DNA of 64,000 nt from Betaproteobacteria bacterium (GCA_013298695.1 JAAFIS010000006.1:62001-126000), one strand, 5' to 3'. Shown: positions 52,745 through 62,374, counted from the stretch's first letter. Made by a program: numbers and translations. The notes: generated from the sequence alone by a model not told the origin.

Positions 52745-55573
52745 CTACACTGAAACTCGGCGATTCGCGATCAAAGCATCTGCTGCAGCAATCAATTGCT
52801 GGTTCGCAAATGGCTTCACCAGATACTCGTCAACGCCACTTTCCAGCGCTGCTTGGCGGTGGCGATCACCGCCCCTTGAAGTCACCATAACGATGGGAAT
52901 TGAGGCCCAATCCGGTACTTCGCGCATCCGTCTTGCAAGCTCCAGTCCGTTTAGGTTTGGCATTTCAAGATCCGTCGCTACGAGTGAAATGCGGTGCTGA
53001 CGCAGCACCTCTAGCGCCTCGAATCCATCGCCCGCTGAGAGCACTTCAAAGCCACGATCTTCAAAGGATTGCTGTAGCGCCCGCCGGGCAGACAAAGCAT
53101 CGTCAACCACGAGCACGCGCAGCCGCGCCGCTTCCGCTCGGCGGCGCAACGCAATCGCGGCGCTGAGGCCAACTTTCGATTCAGCTCGCCGCTCAAGCGA
53201 TGCGATATCGATCAAGAATAACGGAGTGCCCTGGTCGCCAATCGTGCCGACACCGAGACCTGCGACGCGCCGCAGCAGCGCGCCAACGTCCTGTAACACT
53301 AGCTCTCGCACGTCAATGACGCGCTCTACGGCGATCGCAACGAGTCCACTCGTGCCGCGAGCGAGGATTACGGGAAGTTGCTTGAAGTCATCCGTCGAAG
53401 GGCGTTCGGCAAACCCAAGCCAATATGCAAGGCTGTGAACCTCGAACAGATCCTCACCTGAGCGCACGTATGGCCGCACGTTAACGCCGTCGTTCTCGGC
53501 AAACGCGCTGCCTGCAGGCAGCACAGCCACAATTGAGTCCGATGGCACCGCGACGATTTGCGATGCCGCTTCAACAATCAATGATTGCGCAAGACCACTC
53601 GAAACCGGCAGTTGGATGTTGAAGCGGGTACCCACGTTAGGCTCTGATTGGATTGCCAACGAACCTTTCATGGCACGGATGCGTTCGGCGACTACATCCA
53701 TGCCGATGCCGCGGCCCGAGACCTGGTTGACAACGTCTTTGGTACTAAATCCGCGCTGCAGGATCAACGCGTGAATTTGCGATGAATCGAACGCAGCATC
53801 TGGCGGCAACAGGCCGTCGCGAATTGCGCGCTCATGAACGACGTGCTCATCGATACCGCGTCCGTCATCGGCACAACTCAGGGCGAACTGTGAGCCATCG
53901 CGCGCGCACACCAGCTCAACTGTTCCAGTTGGATTCTTGCCTAGCGCTTGCCGTACCTCGGGTGCCTCGATGCCGTGGTCAACTGCATTTCGCAGCATAT
54001 GCAGCAGTGGCTCGGTCAAGCGTGAGAGCACGTCGGCGTCTAGCGTTGTGCGTTCACCCCGAACGACTAAGCGCGCTTGTTTGCCGACTTCGCTCGCCGT
54101 TTGCTCTACGCTGCGGCGAAGCCGAGCGACGATGTTGCTGAACGGTACCAAACGCGTAGCGAGTAAATCACGATGTTGCTCGCGAAGTGCGCGCTCGTCG
54201 TCGCGCAGCTGCGTAAGCGTTTCCCGGGCTTTTTGCTCGGCTTCGCGCGTGAGCTCGATCTGATCTTGCACCGTTTCAGCCAGAGTGCGAGAAAGGATAC
54301 TCAACGCATCAAAACGATCCATTTCCAGTGGATCAAACGCAACTCCGTCCTCTTGTTTCTGCTGAAGCGTAACGGCTTGGCGCTCTACCACGCGCTGGAG
54401 CTCATCGAGCTGTTGCCTAAGCTTGGCTTGGCGAGCCATTGCCGCGGCGAGTCGCTCTTCGATTTCGCGCACAGCCCGCGAGGTGCGTTGCGCTGAGGCG
54501 AGTGACTGTCCAAGGCGCGTCACCAACGATCCAATTCGCGCGGCATCAACGCGCAATACCGCGGTGTCGCTAAGGGTCGCAGGCGTGAGCTCCGAGGGTG
54601 TGACTTGTGTGGCGTCAGTTTCAGCGGCAAACTCGATCGGCGGAGGACGCATCGCGTTAGCTTCGCCGGCTGATATTTCGATGGCCCACGCTTGCATTCG
54701 CTCAAGCGTCATCAATGCGCGAGTGGGCGGTGCTTCTTCCGCATTCAGATACGCGATTGATTGCTGCAACACGTCACACGCCACCAGCGCATCGCGCACC
54801 GCAAGAGCTTGCGCTTCGGCATTGCGTTCGTCGCCGCTGTCTAACCAAACAAGCAAATCTTCGAGCGGGTGTGCAATGTTTGCAATGCCGGGTAGCCCAA
54901 CGATATTGCCAGAGCCCTTGAGTGTGTGCGCTATCCGCTGTGACTCCGCGAGCGAGCCGGAACTCGGCGAGCTCGCGCCCGCATAGTGCAGCAAGTCGTC
55001 ACGCATCCGCTCTAGTTGGCGGGGCGCATCGGCGAGCAGCGCGCTGAGTAATTCCGGGTCGGCCGCGCTACTGTCCAGACTGATCGCTTGCGGCGAAACT
55101 TCTACGTATTGAATGTCGGTTTCATCATCGTCCGAGAGAAGACTCGGCGCGTCGCTAAGTGATGCGCGGAGCGCCGCGATCCAAGCGGGGTCGGGCGAGG
55201 CGGGCGACTGTTCGGCATGATACGCAATCAATTCTGCCGCGTCTGCTGACGCGCCATTGCCCAGAAACATCCCAACAACGTCAAGCGCGTCCAACGACCA
55301 ACTTGCGCTGACCACTTCAAGTGGAGACGACTCCTCATCAGAGACCGGAAGCACTGATTCGACATGCTCCAAGAACGCTACAACGCCGCCTAAATTTAGG
55401 AGCCCAACGGCGTTCCTGGTTCGCTCGACGAACGCTCGCGTTGGCGCAAGGTCCGCCACGTTGTGTGAATTACTCGAAAAGTGTTCTGCAACTGCGCGCA
55501 GCGGCGCCTTTGCCTCTTCGAGTCCGCCCGAATACTCGCTTGCAATGAGCGCAAGCAGCTCAGAAATGTTCAT
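52745..55573 (-). CDS. chpA: Hybrid chemotaxis kinase ChpA/PilL (CheA-like)
   Basis: A 942-residue CheA-type kinase for pilus motility. Residues 1-110 look like a degenerate Hpt helix bundle without histidine. One Hpt domain follows at about 175-280 with the phospho-His in AHTLKGSGNIVG. A long coiled region leads to the ATPase with HMLRNAVDHGIE, DDGRGID and GRGIGMD. A CheW-like domain (SLIVEAASQIVAVPSDSI) and a C-terminal receiver (VVDDALSARR, ATDLEMPNLNG, EYLVKPF) complete it. Compared with Pseudomonas ChpA, which has many Hpt-like domains, it is much shorter. It lies in the minus-strand pilGHIJ-chpA operon. Confidence 0.9.
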   Translation of the reverse strand: MNISELLALIASEYSGGLEEAKAPLRAVAEHFSSNSHNVADLAPTRAFVERTRNAVGLLNLGGVVAFLEHVESVLPVSDEESSPLEVVSASWSLDALDVVGMFLGNGASADAAELIAYHAEQSPASPDPAWIAALRASLSDAPSLLSDDDETDIQYVEVSPQAISLDSSAADPELLSALLADAPRQLERMRDDLLHYAGASSPSSGSLAESQRIAHTLKGSGNIVGLPGIANIAHPLEDLLVWLDSGDERNAEAQALAVRDALVACDVLQQSIAYLNAEEAPPTRALMTLERMQAWAIEISAGEANAMRPPPIEFAAETDATQVTPSELTPATLSDTAVLRVDAARIGSLVTRLGQSLASAQRTSRAVREIEERLAAAMARQAKLRQQLDELQRVVERQAVTLQQKQEDGVAFDPLEMDRFDALSILSRTLAETVQDQIELTREAEQKARETLTQLRDDERALREQHRDLLATRLVPFSNIVARLRRSVEQTASEVGKQARLVVRGERTTLDADVLSRLTEPLLHMLRNAVDHGIEAPEVRQALGKNPTGTVELVCARDGSQFALSCADDGRGIDEHVVHERAIRDGLLPPDAAFDSSQIHALILQRGFSTKDVVNQVSGRGIGMDVVAERIRAMKGSLAIQSEPNVGTRFNIQLPVSSGLAQSLIVEAASQIVAVPSDSIVAVLPAGSAFAENDGVNVRPYVRSGEDLFEVHSLAYWLGFAERPSTDDFKQLPVILARGTSGLVAIAVERVIDVRELVLQDVGALLRRVAGLGVGTIGDQGTPLFLIDIASLERRAESKVGLSAAIALRRRAEAARLRVLVVDDALSARRALQQSFEDRGFEVLSAGDGFEALEVLRQHRISLVATDLEMPNLNGLELARRMREVPDWASIPIVMVTSRGGDRHRQAALESGVDEYLVKPFANQQLIAAADALIANRRVSV

Positions 55574-55598
55574 TGATCAGCGTGGATCAAAGCATCAT

Positions 55599-58115
55599 CT
55601 ACGCCGACGCGGGCGCGTCGGTCAATTTGAATTGACCCACCGTAGCGGTCAATCGCTCCGAGAATTCGACGAGTCGCTGCGTACTCTGTGCTTGCTCCGC
55701 AATCGCCTCACTGGTGCGACTGGTTTCCTCTGCGAGACCCGTCACGCTTTGTTGAAGCGCGCTCGCGAGCTGATTCTGACTTTGCGCCGAAACCGCAATC
55801 TGCCGCACGAGCTCCACGAGTTCCTGCGTCGTCATCCGTGTTTGCGCCATCTGCATTCCAGCCTCTTGCGCCAACTCGGATTGCTTGACCACGTCGGAGA
55901 TCAGGCGATTCACGGTGAACACCGTCTCGTTGGTCTCTCCTTGAATGTTGGTCACGAGCTGGGAAATTTGCGCGGTCGCTTGACGCGAGCTTTCAGAGAG
56001 GCGCTGCACTTCCTCCGCCACCACCGCGAACCCACGCCCAGCTTCACCTGCCGTTGCCGCTTGCATCGATGCGTTCAACGCCAGCACATGGGTTCGCTCG
56101 GCGATTGTGTTGACGAGCGCGACCGCGCTTGTAATTTCCTGTGAACGCTCACCAAGACGCTTGAAGCGCTTTTCCATCTCAGAAATGGATTGGCGAAGTC
56201 CGTCCATACCGACTACCGTGCCTTCAACCGCGTTCATAGCGGCAAGCGTCGCCTGCGCCGCCTGTTCGGCTGCGTGGTTCGATTGTTCGGAGAGTCCTGC
56301 GACGTGCACCAACTGCCCTGCTGTTTGCGCGAGTGTGGTGGCCATTGCCTCTAGTGCGCCGCGTTCCTGTTCTGCGGCGCGCTCCACCTGTACCGAACGC
56401 TCACGCACAGCTTGCGACGTTTGTCGGACGCGATCGGCAACGTCACGAACGTCAGTAAGGGCTTTGTTGGTCTCTTCTGCGAGCTGATTTACCGATGACG
56501 ACACTGTGCCCACAACGTCTGTGGTCACCGGGGCGCGTACCGTGAGATCGCGATTGGAAAGGTGAAACACCGTTTGCAACAACGAGATTACCGAGTTGTT
56601 AAGCTGTTCGTTTTCCGCCTTTGCGGCTTCTAAGGCGGCAATACGCTCGTCAAGCAGGTTATCGAACGAGCGACCCAGTTCACCTACTTCGTCTTTTTCT
56701 GTGAGTTGTGAGCGCGCCTTGCTATCACCTCCGGCGACGGCGGTCACGGTGGTGGCCAACTTATCGATCGGACGCATGAACCGCTTGAGGAAGAGTGATA
56801 CCAGCACGCCCGCGAGAAACAACACACCGAGCCCAGTCAGAACGGCACGAATGAGCGACGCGCGGTCTAGTTCGCGTAGCGATCGAGTTGCCTCGACATA
56901 GTCCTGCTTCGCCACAATCGCCCAGGTCAGACCTTGCACGCGCACCGGCGCATACGACCCGAGCGCGCGAATTCCGCGGTAATCGACGAAGTCTACGAAT
57001 CCTTCCTTACCTTCGAGCGCGGGGCGAGTGGCGTCCGAGTCAATCGTAACCAAGCCAATGGTCGATTCTTTCTTCACCATCGTAGCGGCGTCGGTCGGCG
57101 CAATCTTTCCGGCAAGAAGCTTCGCGAACGCCTCTTTGTTTTCGAGCACGTAACGGGCGTTTGACCGCATTTTTTTATCGGGTCCGACGACGAAAACGTC
57201 ACCGGTATCTCCGAGACCGACTTTTTTCCACTGGCGATCCGAGCTCATCACTTCGGTTAGCTTGTCAATTGGGTACTGAGCGAGCAATACAGCGACCTGT
57301 CGATCACCGTCGAACAGTGGAACCGCAACAAACGCCGCTTGGTCGTTGTACGAAGCGAGATACGGGGCAAAGTCACTGAGATAGGTAGCGTCTTTTTTCT
57401 GTGCACTCTTAACCTTGAAGTAAGCTTCTGCTAGCTTTGTTTTAGACGAAATCCCTTGCGATAAATTTGAAGCAAAGTCGAGCTCTTTGAACACTGTGTA
57501 AATCACAGTGTCGGTGTCGAGGTCGACTAAAAACAAGTCATAGAAGCCCTGCAGTTTTTGTGCGCGCTCAAAACTGGGGTGGAATTGCGCGTGGGCTCGC
57601 GCGTAAGGGAAATCCTGCGCAGGCACCGTTAACTTGTCTTTTTGCCCGAGCGGGTTTGGGTTCGACGTAATGAAGATCGATTGAAGCGCCACCGAATTGG
57701 CGTCACGCACCGAGATAAGGGGCGACAAATCAGGCAAAGTATCAGTGTTGCGTCGCGCGTACTCGGTGCCGAACTGCTGTTTGACGAACTCAGTCATTGC
57801 GTTGCGTGCACCGTCGCCATCTAGTCTAGGCAAATCTTTCGCCGCTGTCGAATACGAGGCTTTAAACGCCTTAAACGCGTCTAGCGTGGAGCGCTGCGCT
57901 GCGAGCGTTGCGACGTCTGCAACGCGCGCGTTAAAGTCATCAATCAGCGCTTGTTTTCGCGACTCACGAATCGATGCAAGCTCGGATTCTGTCTGCGCGT
58001 TGATCGTTTGGTTTGCGAGATCGGATGCACCCGCCCACAAGATTGCAGCAGTCAAGACGACTGGGACGACCGCGAGCGCGGAGGCGCCTAGCAAGAGTTT
58101 TTGACGAATATTCAT
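55599..58115 (-). CDS. pilJ: Methyl-accepting chemotaxis transducer, PilJ-like with Cache-type sensor
   Basis: An 838-residue chemoreceptor. A first helix (about 8-28) is followed by a 370-residue periplasmic region of mixed alpha/beta type, resembling a double Cache domain (FYDLFLVDLDTDTVIYTVFKE, VGLGDTGDVFVVGPDKKMRSN). A second helix lies at about 415-440. It has a HAMP domain (PIDKLATTVTAVAGGD), then a second HAMP-like unit (SVISLLQTVFHLSNRDLTVRAPV) as in PilJ. The signalling tip IAERTHVLALNASMQAATAGEAGRGFAVVAEEVQRL is divergent from E. coli receptors but like PilJ. Its position between pilI and chpA supports the PilJ role. Confidence 0.85.
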   Translation of the reverse strand: MNIRQKLLLGASALAVVPVVLTAAILWAGASDLANQTINAQTESELASIRESRKQALIDDFNARVADVATLAAQRSTLDAFKAFKASYSTAAKDLPRLDGDGARNAMTEFVKQQFGTEYARRNTDTLPDLSPLISVRDANSVALQSIFITSNPNPLGQKDKLTVPAQDFPYARAHAQFHPSFERAQKLQGFYDLFLVDLDTDTVIYTVFKELDFASNLSQGISSKTKLAEAYFKVKSAQKKDATYLSDFAPYLASYNDQAAFVAVPLFDGDRQVAVLLAQYPIDKLTEVMSSDRQWKKVGLGDTGDVFVVGPDKKMRSNARYVLENKEAFAKLLAGKIAPTDAATMVKKESTIGLVTIDSDATRPALEGKEGFVDFVDYRGIRALGSYAPVRVQGLTWAIVAKQDYVEATRSLRELDRASLIRAVLTGLGVLFLAGVLVSLFLKRFMRPIDKLATTVTAVAGGDSKARSQLTEKDEVGELGRSFDNLLDERIAALEAAKAENEQLNNSVISLLQTVFHLSNRDLTVRAPVTTDVVGTVSSSVNQLAEETNKALTDVRDVADRVRQTSQAVRERSVQVERAAEQERGALEAMATTLAQTAGQLVHVAGLSEQSNHAAEQAAQATLAAMNAVEGTVVGMDGLRQSISEMEKRFKRLGERSQEITSAVALVNTIAERTHVLALNASMQAATAGEAGRGFAVVAEEVQRLSESSRQATAQISQLVTNIQGETNETVFTVNRLISDVVKQSELAQEAGMQMAQTRMTTQELVELVRQIAVSAQSQNQLASALQQSVTGLAEETSRTSEAIAEQAQSTQRLVEFSERLTATVGQFKLTDAPASA

Positions 58116-58164
58116 AATTTCCCTCCGATGTCTTCTTTTCTAATTTCTGGCCGCATGACGTAAA

Positions 58165-58647
58165 TCACGTCGCTTCAAGCGCGTCAATCAGCTCGTCCAT
58201 GAGCCGCGTAACGTTCACACGCGCAAATCGCTCGCCTGCAGGGGCTGCGATGAACCCGCTGATGAGTCCTGGCTTGCTTTCCGCAACGCCGTCACTTTCT
58301 GAATCGAACGCTTCCAGCTGTTGCGGCAGTCCGTCAAACGCGATGGCTATGCGCTGGTCTGATTGGTTGGGCTGCACTGAGCCCACTAGCAATCGTTTTT
58401 TGGCGGGTGCCTGACTGGTCGACTCGGAACGTATCGATGCGTCGTTTCGACGATACCGTCCGAGATCAACCACAGGCACGATCGTGCCTTCAATGTTTAC
58501 AGCACCGACTAGCCAAGCGGGTGCGCGCGGCACCGGTGCTAGTTCAAAATCATCAACGATCATCGATGCCCAGCCGTATGGGAAGGCAACGTTGAGCGAC
58601 CCGCAGCGCACCGCTTGGAACAGCTTTCGCGCGGCGACCGGCATCAT
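58165..58647 (-). CDS. pilI: CheW-like adaptor PilI
   Basis: A 160-residue CheW-domain protein that couples the transducer to ChpA. Start is taken at the first of two ATG codons (58647); the frame is open further upstream but overlaps the pilH coding region. The CheW fold shows VNIEGTIVPVVDLGRYR, the LVGS and IAIAFDGLPQQLEAF strands, and a C-terminal helix FARVNVTRLMDELIDALE. It is a little shorter than Pseudomonas PilI. Confidence 0.85.
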   Translation of the reverse strand: MMPVAARKLFQAVRCGSLNVAFPYGWASMIVDDFELAPVPRAPAWLVGAVNIEGTIVPVVDLGRYRRNDASIRSESTSQAPAKKRLLVGSVQPNQSDQRIAIAFDGLPQQLEAFDSESDGVAESKPGLISGFIAAPAGERFARVNVTRLMDELIDALEAT

Positions 58648-58678
58648 CGGTGTTTCTCGAGAATCGTCACGATAGACG

Positions 58679-59026
58679 CTAACCGTGGGCGAGGACTTGG
58701 TCGTCGGTATAGGGCTTAGTGATGTAGCCCTTAGCTCCGAGCATTTGCGCGAACACACGGTCAGCTTTTTGATCTTTTCCAGTGACAAAAACGACTGGAA
58801 TGCCCTTGGTGATTGGATCTTGCATGAGCTGCCGCGTCGCGGAAAATCCGTCGAGCCCAGGCATGTTTACATCCATCAACACGAGGTCTGGAACCTCTTT
58901 TTTGGCCAGCGCCACGCCTTCGTTGCCCGTATTGGCAACGACGATAACCCAACCTGCATCGGCAAAAATCCGACGCAAATTTTGTTGGTCGACCGGTGCG
59001 TCGTCAACGATTAGTACTTTTTTCAT
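58679..59026 (-). CDS. pilH: CheY-like response regulator PilH
   Basis: A 115-residue single-domain receiver. The acidic pair VDDAP, the phosphoacceptor in LVLMDVNMPGLDG (Asp52 region), the conserved threonine in FVTGKDQKADRVFAQMLGAKGYITKPY and its lysine are all present. The KADRVFAQMLGAKGYITKPY block is characteristic of PilH, the regulator thought to act on the retraction ATPase pathway. It lies between pilG and pilI on the minus strand. Confidence 0.9.
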   Translation of the reverse strand: MKKVLIVDDAPVDQQNLRRIFADAGWVIVVANTGNEGVALAKKEVPDLVLMDVNMPGLDGFSATRQLMQDPITKGIPVVFVTGKDQKADRVFAQMLGAKGYITKPYTDDQVLAHG

Positions 59027-59082
59027 GTCAACCTTCGTGTCTGTACGATGTTCTATCTGAACTAAAAATAATGCGCAAAGCG

Positions 59083-60312
59083 CTACTTTGCGACCACGCC
59101 ATTTGGCAGGCCTTCAAACGCACGCGCAAGCGGATCGCGAGTTCCTTGAGGCACGTTCTCATGCGCGCTTGGCAGCGGTGAAGCACGCGACGGACCTAAC
59201 GTTGAAACTGAATCGCCAAGCTCGGGACTGTACTTGAGTAACACTTTGAGCATCTTGGATTCGTCGAGCGGTTTTGTCAAATACGCATCGCATCCTGCAA
59301 ACGTTCCACGCACTTTGTCGATAGTACCGCCGCGGCTGGTGAGCATCACCACTGTGGGTGATCGGCCGCCCGCATACTTGCGTCCCTTGATTGCCTTGCA
59401 AGTTTGGTAGCCATCGAGGCCGGCCATCATTACGTCGAGGAACACAAACTGATACTGTCCGTCTGACACTCGCACTAGCGCTTCCTCGCCGCTTCCGCAA
59501 AGCGCCACTGAAAATCCGAACGCACTCAGGCGACTGTGCATGAACTTGAGCGCCACGTCGCTGTCGTCGACCACCAATATGTTGATTTGCGATGCTACCG
59601 TCGCGGCGGGCTCAGGGACTGGGCTAGCGACCGCAACTGGCGGCTTAGCAGCTGCGGGTCGGCTGGCGGGTACCGGCGTGAGCTGCGCAGGGCGTACAAC
59701 ACGTGGAAACGAAGTCACGTTGTTTGAAATGGGTGGCGTCGAGGCGACCGGTGCCGGATTCATGGCAACGGGCGCAGCCTGCGGGGCAGAAACACCTGCT
59801 GGGCGAGCGTGTGCGGTCGCAGCGCTCAATACCTTATTCACCAAAGCGTTCGGCTGGTAAATCGGCGAACCGAGTGGCGGCATACTTGGCGTGAAGCCTT
59901 TCGATTCTTGCGCTCTTGATGAGGACGCCAAGATCATCGATGGCGTCGTTGCAGCTTGTGCCGATGGCGCGGTGTCAGCCGCTGACTCCGTCGGACGAAT
60001 TTCGGCCGCAGCAGCGTCGAGCACCGCGAGGACGGAATTCAGATTCACCGGGCGCGGGAGATGTTTCCACGCCGAGATCGCACCCGTGCCGCCAATCGTC
60101 ACTAGGACTTGCAGCCCGGGGATGATCGCAGGCGCGCTGCTTTGAGTGAAATCGTTTGCATTGCAAATTACGACTTGCGCTTGATTTGCGGCAGAGGAAA
60201 TCTCAAGCGGTCGCGGTCGGCGTGATGACACTAAACGAAAAAACGTCTCAAACGTTGCTCGTTCCGCAGGCGGAAAGCCCAGCAACGCGATGCTTAAAGT
60301 TGGATTGCTCAT
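59083..60312 (-). CDS. pilG: Extended PilG-like response regulator
   Basis: A 409-residue protein; family PilG proteins have about 130 residues. ATG 60312 is used because GAGG lies just upstream; an earlier in-frame start adds 12 residues. Residues 1-100 form an alpha/beta domain without receiver acidic residues (SIALLGFPPAERATFETFF), perhaps a pseudo-receiver. Residues 105-250 are a proline/alanine-rich linker. The receiver is at about 252-375 (NILVVDDSDVALKFM, FVFLDVMMAGLDGYQTCKAIKG, VVMLTSRGGTIDKVRGTFAGCDAYLTKPLDESK), with the PilG-typical CDAYLTKPL. A short tail follows. First gene of the pil-chp operon. Confidence 0.85.
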   Translation of the reverse strand: MSNPTLSIALLGFPPAERATFETFFRLVSSRRPRPLEISSAANQAQVVICNANDFTQSSAPAIIPGLQVLVTIGGTGAISAWKHLPRPVNLNSVLAVLDAAAAEIRPTESAADTAPSAQAATTPSMILASSSRAQESKGFTPSMPPLGSPIYQPNALVNKVLSAATAHARPAGVSAPQAAPVAMNPAPVASTPPISNNVTSFPRVVRPAQLTPVPASRPAAAKPPVAVASPVPEPAATVASQINILVVDDSDVALKFMHSRLSAFGFSVALCGSGEEALVRVSDGQYQFVFLDVMMAGLDGYQTCKAIKGRKYAGGRSPTVVMLTSRGGTIDKVRGTFAGCDAYLTKPLDESKMLKVLLKYSPELGDSVSTLGPSRASPLPSAHENVPQGTRDPLARAFEGLPNGVVAK

Positions 60313-60640
60313 GTGATCCTCGACCTCTGGTGCTTCCGCACGATCCACGAAATCTGGTCGAGCGATATTTGCTTGTTGTGACCGTATTTTCCCGCTTTAA
60401 GTGCAACTTGGTTCGCGTTTTGATCTGATTAAGATTATTCGCATCGCGCACAAGTTTTGTTTTTACGAGAAACGCTCCCGTTTCCCAAAAACCATCATTG
60501 CACAGCTGGTCAGTCGCTTGGTACCTGAGCTCAACTATTGGCACCGTTTAGCGACCTGATGTTGGATTTTTGGTACACGACCGCTAACGCTGGGCTGCGT
60601 CGGAGTTTAGTTTGGGAGAACTAACAAGCGGAAAGCCGCG
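60313..60640. other. Intergenic region upstream of pilG
   Basis: About 330 bases. The pil-chp promoter should lie here on the minus strand; TTGTGC near 60452 followed by an AT-rich TAATCT region is a loose candidate. At the far end, GCGG-CTTT-CCGC near 60629-60640 just after the stop of the fusion gene may be a weak terminator on the minus strand. No gene is supported. Confidence 0.35.
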
Positions 60641-62374
60641 CTAATTCGCACGAAAATATAGGTCTACATCGCCCCAAGCGTGCCACGAGCCGGGCCGTTG
60701 GCGGATAGCGGCTTCGAGTTTTGCGGCGTATTCGCCGAATGCTGCTTGAGCGCCTTTCGAAGTGTCGATCGGTTCGAAACGGACGTGTTGCGTCAACGTC
60801 TCCGCGTTCACGTCGCCGAACACCATCCAGAGCGTGGCATTAGTTTCAACAGCAATATCGATAACCTGCCTTGGCATATAGGCATTGCGTCCGAAAAATG
60901 CCACCTCGCTGCATCGTTTCGCGAGCGCAGGTGGAATGTCAATTGTGGCGATGACTCGCCCGTAATTTTCTAGCGCCGAGCGAACGTGTTTGCTCGCGCC
61001 TTTCATCGTGATCAGAGGCAAACCGCCCATGCGATTCATCTCACGCCAGCGAAGTTTGAAATACGGGCGCCATAGTTGATCCGTGAGCGTCGTAAATTTA
61101 GGGAACGGTGCAGATACGAGCTCGACGGGTCGACCTTGTTTCGCAAGCGAGAGCAGCATCCACCATCCGTTTCCGCGATGCGCGCTCAAGCAAACAGCGG
61201 CTCGTTCTTTCGGCGGCAAGCCTTCGGCAACGATCATGTGCTTGAGTGTATGTTTCTCGCGAAATGCGCTTAAGAACACATCGCAGCGATCCATAAAACG
61301 CAACAAACGATGCTCGCGCGATGCCGCGTCAAGATCAATGTCAGGCACGAACCGAGGCGCATTTGCGCGGAGTGCACTGACTTCGCTCGCGAAAAAACTC
61401 GCGTCGCTGGCAATGCGCCGGGCGATGCGAACGCGCAATGTGTGCGGTGCAAACGTAAACGCAAGCGGCCACAAGATCCACTCTCGAAAACGCAGCCAAT
61501 GCACGCTGTTTGCCGCGTGTTGTGAGGCCGAGACGAGCGCCGTTCCGGTGAGCACCAACGCCATGCCGATTAGCATGTTGATTGTGATGGACTCATCGAG
61601 AAAAAACCATCCCCAAAACGCGGCGAATGCGGGAAACAAAAACGCCACTGATGATGCTCGCTGCGGCCCGATTTCGCGAATCAACTTGAAGAACATAAAG
61701 TAGCCAAGCACTGTGCAAAACACTGCGAGCGCTAACACTGCAACCCACGCTTGAACCGATGGCACTTTGGCAGGCAACGCAAACAGCGAAATCGGAATCA
61801 ACCAGCACGTTGCACCCAGCACCATCCCTGTTGCACCAACAATGCCGCCGTCGTCACTCAAATATCGTTTGATGAGAAACCCAGCGACGGCGTACATCAT
61901 TGCGCCGATCAGCACTGAGAGCATGCCCGCAATCAACAGCGGTGTGATCTGAACCGATTGCAATCCCACCAGCGCGATAACGCCCGCAAACGCGGCGACG
62001 ATGCCGATCCAGCCCGCGACGTTGAGTCGCTCTTTGAACACAATGACCGCGATCAACGCGCCCCAAATGGGAGTCGTGGAATTTCCAATCGCGCTATACG
62101 CTGCGGGAATGTGGAGCGCTGCAAAACAATATAGGACGAACGGCCCCGCTGTGTTTACGGCGCCGATTGCCAGATAGCGCCGCCACTTTTCGCGCAACGG
62201 GAACGTGAGGCGCATCGCAAAGACGACCGCAAGCATGATCGCACAGGCGATTCCGACGCGCGCGCCCGCAGTAGCAAACGTTCCAAACTCCGGCGCAGCA
62301 ATCCGCAGAAACATGAACGCTGCGCCCCAGAGCGCGCCTAAGAGCAGCAGTTGTGCAAACGCTTTGACGTTCAT
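60641..62374 (-). CDS. EamA/DMT transporter fused to a lauroyl-acyltransferase-like domain
   Basis: A 577-residue two-part protein. Residues 1-285 are a complete drug/metabolite transporter with about ten helices and two EamA repeats (LGALWGAAFMFLRIAAPEF, GVIALVGLQSV, then FLFPAFAAFWGWFFLDESITINMLIGMALVLTG). Residues 295-577 resemble the LpxL/HtrB acyltransferase fold: FMDRCDVFLSAFREKHTLKHMIVAEGLPPKERAAVCLSAHRGNGWW, then VAFFGRNAYMPRQVIDIAVE. The catalytic H-x4-E of LpxL (HFGNWE type) reads H-R-G-N-G-W, so the acid is missing. Both parts are in one uninterrupted frame with no internal start signal needed. Function is unknown; lipid-linked export is only a guess. Confidence 0.8.
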   Translation of the reverse strand: MNVKAFAQLLLLGALWGAAFMFLRIAAPEFGTFATAGARVGIACAIMLAVVFAMRLTFPLREKWRRYLAIGAVNTAGPFVLYCFAALHIPAAYSAIGNSTTPIWGALIAVIVFKERLNVAGWIGIVAAFAGVIALVGLQSVQITPLLIAGMLSVLIGAMMYAVAGFLIKRYLSDDGGIVGATGMVLGATCWLIPISLFALPAKVPSVQAWVAVLALAVFCTVLGYFMFFKLIREIGPQRASSVAFLFPAFAAFWGWFFLDESITINMLIGMALVLTGTALVSASQHAANSVHWLRFREWILWPLAFTFAPHTLRVRIARRIASDASFFASEVSALRANAPRFVPDIDLDAASREHRLLRFMDRCDVFLSAFREKHTLKHMIVAEGLPPKERAAVCLSAHRGNGWWMLLSLAKQGRPVELVSAPFPKFTTLTDQLWRPYFKLRWREMNRMGGLPLITMKGASKHVRSALENYGRVIATIDIPPALAKRCSEVAFFGRNAYMPRQVIDIAVETNATLWMVFGDVNAETLTQHVRFEPIDTSKGAQAAFGEYAAKLEAAIRQRPGSWHAWGDVDLYFRAN

